Source of the DNA: DASYPQ01 sp041488095
GTDB lineage: Bacteria; Planctomycetota; UBA1135; GCA-002686595
Direction of reading: 5' to 3'
Assembly (NCBI GenBank): GCA_041488095.1
Contig: JBGPOP010000055.1
Location: forward strand, 1-18,419
Length of the DNA: 18,419 nucleotides
Shown here: positions 13,934 to 18,419 of the stretch, one piece after another
How positions within the stretch are numbered: the first letter of the stretch is position 1
Layout: every line of letters begins with the position of its first letter
Translations under genes and position numbers: made by a program
Notes under the pieces: model-generated
Seen by the model: the letters and a program-made list of their open reading frames with translations, nothing else
Told to the model about the DNA's origin: nothing
The model's database searches: none

Positions 13934-16075
13934 TCACTGCAGAGGGTATGGAATCGTCGCCAGCGTCTTCTCCAGCCAATCCGGCCATTCGCGTCGTTCG
14001 GCCGATTCCGGCCGCACGTCGCCGAGGTCGCATTCCAGGGTGGCGGCGCCGGCGTCGGGCCGACCGCGCAGGACGAAGACCGCGTGAGGCTGGATCCGCT
14101 TCGGCCCGGTCCACGAGATGTGCCAGCGCGCGAACGGCGAGCTCGGGTCGGCGAAGAGGATCTGCAATTGCTTCGTCTCCGCCGTCGGCGCCCCGGGCTC
14201 GCGGAACGACCAGACGCCGTTCGCCGTCACGACGTAGTCCTGCCGGATGAGCGCGATGCGCAGGCGCTGCGCGAGATCCTCGATGCCGTACGCAAACTCG
14301 GTCGTCGAGTCGGGCACGAGCCCGCGTTCCAGCGCGGGAACGAGCGGCCCGTGTTCGTTCCGCACGGCTCCGAGCAGCGCGCATGATCCCTCCAGGAGCA
14401 GCAGGGATCCGAGCATCGATGCCGTCGAGAACACCGTCGTGCGCCAGTGGAAGCCGGACGACGGCTGCGTGCGCTTCAGGCTGAGCGCGCACGCCGCCGC
14501 TGCGATCAAGAGAGGCGCGAGGAGCACCAGGAAGCCGGAGCTCCAGATGCGCTCCTGGTCGATCCGCAAGATCCACCCGGGGCGGAAGGCGATGTCCTTC
14601 GTCGGGACTGGCCATTCCAGGTGCAGGCGCGATTGGAGCATCGGCAGGAGCTCCGTCTCGAGCCGGTGCATCGCGCTCGGGTCGCTCGGACCGGAGCGAT
14701 CGTCCCGGGCGAGATCGCCGAACAGGGAGACGTGCCCCGCGAAGAGCGCGAAGCATCCGAACGCGAGCAGGACCGTCGCCGCGAGGGCGCGCGCGCTCCG
14801 CGCCAGGTGCGACTCGGCCTCGAGCGCGCTGGCGAGCTCCGGTCGCGAGCCGACCAGGCGCTCGACCAGCGACCAGAAGGTCGACGCGACGAGAACCATC
14901 GCCGCCGTGAACCACCACCCGCCGCCGTTGAACGCCAGGCCGACCAGCGGCCACAGGAAGAAGAAGGCGAAGAAGTAATGCCATGGCCGGTTCGGATAGA
15001 TCACGCCGACGTGGACGCCGCGGATCTCCAGCTGGCGCGCGTGTCGCTCGGCGCGGGAGTCGAACGCCGATTTCGTGGCTCGCTCGTGGATGGAATCCCG
15101 ACGGGACCTGAGGTGCGACCTCCCGCTCCCGCTCCCCACGCTCTCGACGTCGGTCTTGACCTCGACCGCGTGCTGGTAGCGGCGTTCCGGCGTGCGCTCG
15201 AGGCTCTTCAGGACGATCTCGTCGAGCTTCACGTCGACCTGGACGCGCTTGGAGGGCAGCTCGAAGTTCCCGCGCGGCAGGTCGCCGGTCAGCATCTCGT
15301 AGAACACGACGCCGAGCGAGTAGATGTCGGCGCGATGATCGACGTCGTGCGCGCCGCGCAGCTGCTCGGGCGCCATGTAGTGCGGGGTGCCCATGACCTG
15401 ACCGACTTCGGTGAGGGAGACGTCGCGTGCGTCCGCGTCGAGGAGCTTGGCCAGGCCGAAGTCGGCGATCTTGACGCGTCCCTTGGTGTCGATGAGGACG
15501 TTCTCCGGCTTGATGTCGCGGTGCACGATGCCTTCGTCGTGCGCGAACTGCAGCGCCTCGCACATCTGCGGCACGATGGCGAGCGCCTGCTTGGGCGCCA
15601 GCAGGGCCTGCTTCATCAGGGTGCGCAGGTTCGTGCCGTCGACGAGCTCGAGCACCAGGAAGAAGAGCCCGTCGCGCTCGCCGAAGTCGTAGAGCTTGAC
15701 GATGTTGGGGTGATCGAGCCGCGCGAGCGCCATGGCCTCGCGGCGGAAGCGCTCGGCAAACGTCGGGTCGTCGCCCGGATCGAGCGCGAGCACCTTCAAG
15801 GCGACCCAGCGATCGATCCTGGCCTGTCGCGCCTTGTACACGGCGCCCATGCCGCCTTCGCCGATCAGGGAGACCACCTCGAGATCCGGGAAGCGCCGGG
15901 CGATCTCCTCGAGCGCCGGCGCCGCGCGCCTCTTCGGTCGACGCGCCGACCCCGAGGCGTCGGGTGACTCCGGTTCGGCTCCCGAGCGCCCGAGCTCCAG
16001 GAGACAGCGCGGGCACAGCTCGTCACCGGTCGCAAGGGTCGCTCCGCAGCGCGGGCAGGTCTTCGGATCGCTCAT
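13934..16075 (-). CDS. zinc-ribbon Ser/Thr protein kinase with a membrane-anchored C-terminal part
   Basis: 713 residues. The ATG at 16075 is preceded by GGAG seven bases away. An N-terminal zinc ribbon has CPRC (7, 10) and CPRC (21, 24). The kinase domain (~65-310) is complete: GEGGMG (72-77), Lys94 in VALKVL, HRDIKPEN (185-192), DFG (205-207) and APE (235-237), so it should be active. Membrane helices follow at about 366-381, 384-401, 430-447, 514-533 and 547-569, then a ~140-residue C-terminal domain, probably outside the membrane. Hanks-type kinases of this build sit beside ECF sigma genes in many Planctomycetota, and here the sigma gene lies 108 bases upstream on the same strand. The kinase probably senses an envelope signal and phosphorylates the sigma factor or a regulator of it (inference). 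Its stop is 13 bases from the convergent hydrolase stop. Confidence 0.92.
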   Translation of the reverse strand: MSDPKTCPRCGATLATGDELCPRCLLELGRSGAEPESPDASGSARRPKRRAAPALEEIARRFPDLEVVSLIGEGGMGAVYKARQARIDRWVALKVLALDPGDDPTFAERFRREAMALARLDHPNIVKLYDFGERDGLFFLVLELVDGTNLRTLMKQALLAPKQALAIVPQMCEALQFAHDEGIVHRDIKPENVLIDTKGRVKIADFGLAKLLDADARDVSLTEVGQVMGTPHYMAPEQLRGAHDVDHRADIYSLGVVFYEMLTGDLPRGNFELPSKRVQVDVKLDEIVLKSLERTPERRYQHAVEVKTDVESVGSGSGRSHLRSRRDSIHERATKSAFDSRAERHARQLEIRGVHVGVIYPNRPWHYFFAFFFLWPLVGLAFNGGGWWFTAAMVLVASTFWSLVERLVGSRPELASALEAESHLARSARALAATVLLAFGCFALFAGHVSLFGDLARDDRSGPSDPSAMHRLETELLPMLQSRLHLEWPVPTKDIAFRPGWILRIDQERIWSSGFLVLLAPLLIAAAACALSLKRTQPSSGFHWRTTVFSTASMLGSLLLLEGSCALLGAVRNEHGPLVPALERGLVPDSTTEFAYGIEDLAQRLRIALIRQDYVVTANGVWSFREPGAPTAETKQLQILFADPSSPFARWHISWTGPKRIQPHAVFVLRGRPDAGAATLECDLGDVRPESAERREWPDWLEKTLATIPYPLQ

Positions 16076-16152
16076 CGGGGTGCTCCAGGTTCGCGGGTCC
16101 GCGGCGGCGAGGCAATGCCGGCGGGCCTCCGTCCCTCCGTGAAGCGGGAGCG

Positions 16153-16184
16153 CGGCGGGATTTCGGCCCGCCGGACTTTTTTTT
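16153..16184 (+). terminator. intrinsic terminator on the plus strand, antisense to the sigma/kinase genes
   Basis: CGGCGGG (16153-16159) and CCCGCCG (16167-16173) form a 7-bp stem with a 7-base loop, followed after three bases by eight T (16177-16184). This is a textbook Rho-independent terminator when read on the plus strand. A T8 run is rare in DNA of this composition. No plus-strand gene lies between 13920 and here. On the minus strand the same bases are the A-run right after the sigma stop codon, then the hairpin, with no T-run, so it should not terminate the sigma transcript. Confidence 0.65.
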
Positions 16185-16921
16185 CACGAACCCAGCGCGT
16201 CGAGGAGCTCGGCGAGCTCGCGTTCGACGTCACCCGGATCCGAGACGGTGTCCGCCACCTCGAGACGCAGGAGCTCACCGAAGCGCTTGCGCTGGCGATG
16301 GAGCGCGATGCGCACGGCGTTCTCGGTGAGCGCGAGATCGCGGGCGATGCCGGCCTGCTCGGTGCCGCTGGCCTCGGAGGTCAGGAAGGGCTTCAATCGT
16401 GCGAAGAGCGCCTCGCGACCGGCGCGCTTCCATTCGCCCTCGAGCGCGGCGAGAGCGCGCGCCAGGAGCTCGCGCGCCCACTGGCGCTCGAAGAGCTTCT
16501 CGGGAGCGTCGGAGACGGCGAAGTCGCCGGCGTAGCGGCGCTGCGCCTCGGCCTCGTCGATCGAGAGGCGCGCGAGCGCACCGCCGCGTTTTTCGGCCCG
16601 CTCGCGGTCCCAGGAATTCGCGAGGAAGTTCGAGAGCGCCGCGAGCAGGAAGGAGCGGAACCGTCCGCGCGCACGATCGGCCGCGGCGAGATCCTGCTTC
16701 TCGATGAGGCGCGCGAAGAAACCCTGCACGGCGTCCTGAGCAGCGTGGTGGTCTAGCCCGCGGCGGCGCGCGTAGGCGTAGAGCGGATACCAGTAGCCTG
16801 CGCACAGGCTCTCGAGCGCCTCGCGCGCTTCACGTGAGCCCGATCCGGCGCGCGCCACGACGCTCCAGCGGGTGGTGAAGAAGCGTTCGCGAGCACCGAG
16901 GGAGGAGGAATCGCCGGTCAC
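16184..16921 (-). CDS. ECF-type RNA polymerase sigma factor (planctomycete kinase-linked type)
   Basis: 245 residues from a GTG at 16921, with a weak AGAG site eight bases upstream. The N-terminal FFTTRWSVVARAG and the sigma-2 region (~32-108: ALESLCAGYWYPLYAYARRRG, AAQDAVQGFFARLIEK, RGRFRSFLLAALSNFLANSWD) are typical of a large planctomycete ECF group. Sigma-4 spans ~148-222 (GIARDLALTENAVRIALHRQRKRFGELLR), and a short tail EVADTVSDPGDVERELAELL follows. It would direct RNA polymerase to a dedicated promoter set. No anti-sigma gene is adjacent. The downstream kinase is the likely controller. The linker of ~40 residues between sigma-2 and sigma-4 is a feature of this group rather than damage. 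Confidence 0.92.
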   Translation of the reverse strand: MTGDSSSLGARERFFTTRWSVVARAGSGSREAREALESLCAGYWYPLYAYARRRGLDHHAAQDAVQGFFARLIEKQDLAAADRARGRFRSFLLAALSNFLANSWDRERAEKRGGALARLSIDEAEAQRRYAGDFAVSDAPEKLFERQWARELLARALAALEGEWKRAGREALFARLKPFLTSEASGTEQAGIARDLALTENAVRIALHRQRKRFGELLRLEVADTVSDPGDVERELAELLDALGS

Positions 16922-17157
16922 GAGGCGAACTCTAGCATCGACGGCGTGGTCGAGGGCGGGCGAGCGGTCGCGTCTGGATCGGATCTCGTCAGGAGGGTGG
17001 CTCCCAGCGGTCCACAGAGGAGATCGAGCCTCCAGGTCTCCTCATCGCAGAACGCTTCCGCTGCCGCCTTCGCGGCGGCAACGATCCGGATGGAGCTCTC
17101 GGAGCGCGCGCGAATTCGGAGGCGAGTCGTCTTTGGTTCCGTGATGCCGAGTGCCAA
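16918..17157 (-). CDS. possible small protein overlapping the sigma factor start (uncertain)
   Basis: An open frame ends in TGA at 16920-16918, which overlaps the sigma GTG by four bases (GTGA), as in translationally coupled pairs. From a TTG at 17157 it gives 79 residues: LALGITEPKTTRLRIRARSE, then SSIRIVAAAKAAAEAFCDEE and WRLDLLCGPLGATLL. By hand count about three quarters of third codon positions are G or C, more than at first or second positions, which fits coding use of this frame. Against it, the TTG has no ribosome site and no better start exists. The sequence vaguely recalls the N-terminal part of RsbW-like anti-sigma ATPases, but the ATP-binding motifs are absent. It may be a small regulator, a decayed gene or chance. 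Confidence 0.3.
   Translation of the reverse strand: MALGITEPKTTRLRIRARSESSIRIVAAAKAAAEAFCDEETWRLDLLCGPLGATLLTRSDPDATARPPSTTPSMLEFAS
17062..17080 (-). other. GC-rich hairpin downstream of the right-edge propeller gene
   Basis: tgccgcc (17062-17068) and ggcggca (17074-17080) form a perfect 7-bp stem with a 5-base loop, about 100 bases after the propeller stop on the minus strand. There is no T-run, so it is a weak terminator candidate. It lies inside the possible small ORF, whose AAAKAAAEA codons could equally explain it. Confidence 0.25.
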
Positions 17158-17177
17158 GTTGCCCGCAGGGCGCTCGC

Positions 17178-18419
17178 CTAAGGCCACCACGTCACTTGCC
17201 CGGTTTGCGTGGCGTTGAACGTGCTCGATTCTGGGCAGCCACCAAGCACCATCGGATTTCGATAGTACACAAGGTAGTAGCGAGTGCCGGGCTGAATCGA
17301 ATCGCCGAGCGCCGCCGAGCGCTCCGTGATGTACGGGTCCCCCACGAAGAAGTCCGGTGCCGTGATGCTGCCGCCGTAAGCCGACTTCACGTAGAGCCGC
17401 TTGAGCGTGCCGCCGAGACACCGCACGCCTTGGCCGTAAACGAGGCCGGAAGAGACGAGCGCGGTGCCCTGCACGACGATGCTCAACGTCGTTGGTGTCT
17501 CTCCGCTCGTGGTGAGGACCAGGGAGTCCTCCGAGAGGTAAGCCACACCCGACGCCGACAGGATCGCGCCGCCCGTGCTGGCAGAGTTGTCGCAACCGCG
17601 GTCGGGTTTGCTGGGAGGATTCGAGCAGGGACACTCGATCACACCACCGACACCGGGATCACATAGGCTCGTGAAGCCCGTCGCGTTGCGGTCGCGGACG
17701 AAGATGTCAAAGGACCCGTTGGTGTCCCCGGAGACGAGGTGGGTCGCCATGCTGTCGAACGCCACGTAGCGACCATCGGCGGAGATGGATAAGAAGGGGA
17801 ACTCGTAGTAGGCGCTGTCGCCGTTCCCCTGAGCCCCGCTCGAGTCGACGCTCACCCGCTTGGTCGTGCCGCTCTGGCGGTCGCGGACGAAGATGTCAAG
17901 GAATCCGTTCGTGTCCCCGAGGACGAGGTTGGTCGCGGAACTCTCGAACGCGACGTAACGGCCGTCGGCTGAGATGGATAGACCGTAGTTGCCGCTCTCG
18001 CCGTTCCCCTGCGCCCCGCCCGAGTCGACGCTCACCCGCTCCGTCGTGCCGCTCTGGCGGTCGCGGATGAAGATGTCATAGAGCCCGTTCGTATCCCCGG
18101 GGGCTAGGTTGGTCGCGTAGCTCCCAAAAGCCACGTAGCGGCCATCGGCGGAGATGGATAAACCGGCGTCGCCGCTGTTGCCATTCCCCTGCGCCCCACC
18201 GGAGTCGACGCTCACTCGCTCGGTCGTGCCGCTCTGGCGGTCGCAGACGAAGATGTCCGAATGTCCGTTCGTATCCGCGGGGACAAGGTTGCTCGCCAAG
18301 CTTACGAACGCCACGTAGCGGCCATCCGCGGAGATTGAGCCGTAGAAGCTGTTGCTGTTCCCCTGCATCCCGGCCGAGTCGACGTTCACACGCTCGGTCG
18401 TGCCGCTTTGGCGGTCGCG
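17178..18419 (-). CDS. PD40/TolB-like beta-propeller protein with six-cysteine C-terminal module (5' end off the window)
   Basis: The frame is open from the right edge (414 codons, first visible residues RDRQSGTTERV) to TAG at 17180-17178. A GTG near 18389 lies inside a repeat and is not a likely start, so the true N-terminus is off the window. About four blades of ~60 residues carry SISADGRYVAF, GDTNGxxDIFVRDRQSG and TTERVSVDSGGAQGNG. One blade has a Cys in FVCDR. After FTSLC the C-terminal ~155 residues repeat the module of the 898-2010 protein: ECPCSNPP, RGCDNSASTGGA, TLSIVVQG, SSGLVYGQGVRC, GTLKRLY, GGSITAP, RSAALGD and NPMVLGGC. All six cysteines match. The product is a presumed exported propeller, possibly calcium-binding, with a C-terminal module for surface attachment, export or oligomerisation (inference). 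Confidence 0.9.
   Translation of the reverse strand, partial: RDRQSGTTERVNVDSAGMQGNSNSFYGSISADGRYVAFVSLASNLVPADTNGHSDIFVCDRQSGTTERVSVDSGGAQGNGNSGDAGLSISADGRYVAFGSYATNLAPGDTNGLYDIFIRDRQSGTTERVSVDSGGAQGNGESGNYGLSISADGRYVAFESSATNLVLGDTNGFLDIFVRDRQSGTTKRVSVDSSGAQGNGDSAYYEFPFLSISADGRYVAFDSMATHLVSGDTNGSFDIFVRDRNATGFTSLCDPGVGGVIECPCSNPPSKPDRGCDNSASTGGAILSASGVAYLSEDSLVLTTSGETPTTLSIVVQGTALVSSGLVYGQGVRCLGGTLKRLYVKSAYGGSITAPDFFVGDPYITERSAALGDSIQPGTRYYLVYYRNPMVLGGCPESSTFNATQTGQVTWWP
17691..18419 (-). repeat. in-frame tandem repeats encoding propeller blades (about 180 bp units)
   Basis: The plus-strand string ctcacccgct-(c/t)(c/g)gtcgtgcc recurs near 17851, 18031, 18211 and 18390 at 180-bp spacing, matching one blade each. 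The units are close to those at the left edge: bases 17862-17897 and 223-258 are identical over 36 bases in the same orientation. Confidence 0.85.

Noticed and set aside
13674..16016. A second long minus-strand frame over the kinase gene
   Set aside because: It is the Arg/Ala-rich shifted frame of the kinase, which in its own frame has all catalytic motifs.
17691..18419. CRISPR-like or satellite repeats at the window edges
   Set aside because: The ~171-180 bp units are in frame, degenerate at third positions and encode propeller blades.

Overview
This is a GC-rich window (roughly two thirds G+C by eye) that looks like chromosome from a member of the Planctomycetota. That placement is an inference. 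It rests on an ECF sigma factor of the FTTRWSVV / GRFRSFLLAAL type next to a zinc-ribbon Ser/Thr kinase with a membrane tail, secreted beta-propellers and Cys-rich secreted modules (CPCGNPP...GCNNS), a NapH/NosR-like polyferredoxin with a CMKDLDC cluster, and type IV pilin-like proteins. No rRNA, tRNA, CRISPR array, integrase or insertion sequence was seen.

Layout. At the left edge (1-642, minus) is the N-terminal part of a secreted PD40/TolB-like beta-propeller protein whose 3' end lies outside the window. Next, on minus, come a secreted protein with a six-cysteine C-terminal module (898-2010) and a GT-C-like polytopic membrane protein (2184-4484). Two plus-strand genes follow: a conserved hypothetical (4562-5059) and a polyferredoxin-TPR fusion with a TTG start (5236-7182). 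A pilin-like locus occupies 7314-12227. On minus it carries a PilV-like and a PilW-like prepilin in tandem, followed by a HAMP-only membrane protein. Across a ~350-base divergent region on plus lies a 749-residue PilX-like prepilin that contains one c-type haem motif (CIMCH).

Further right are a secreted apiosidase-like (DUF4038-type) hydrolase (12463-13920, plus) and, convergent with it after only 13 bases, a membrane Ser/Thr kinase (13934-16075, minus) that follows an ECF sigma gene (16184-16921, minus). A possible small ORF overlaps the sigma start by four bases. The right edge (17178-18419, minus) is the C-terminal part of a second beta-propeller paralogue. It ends in the same six-cysteine module as the 898-2010 protein.

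How the genes may work together. The pilin-like proteins plausibly form the minor-pilin tip complex of a type IV pilus or type II secretion pseudopilus, with a haem on the PilX-like subunit. The sigma factor and kinase are a signalling pair of a kind common in Planctomycetota. The propellers and the 898-2010 protein belong to one secretome family that shares a C-terminal module. The most unusual points are the haem motif in a PilX-like protein, the Cys-to-Asp substitution in the second Fe-S motif of the polyferredoxin, the shared six-Cys module, a well-formed intrinsic terminator pointing against the sigma/kinase genes, and the possible small ORF overlapping the sigma start. I see no complete new defence or mobile system.
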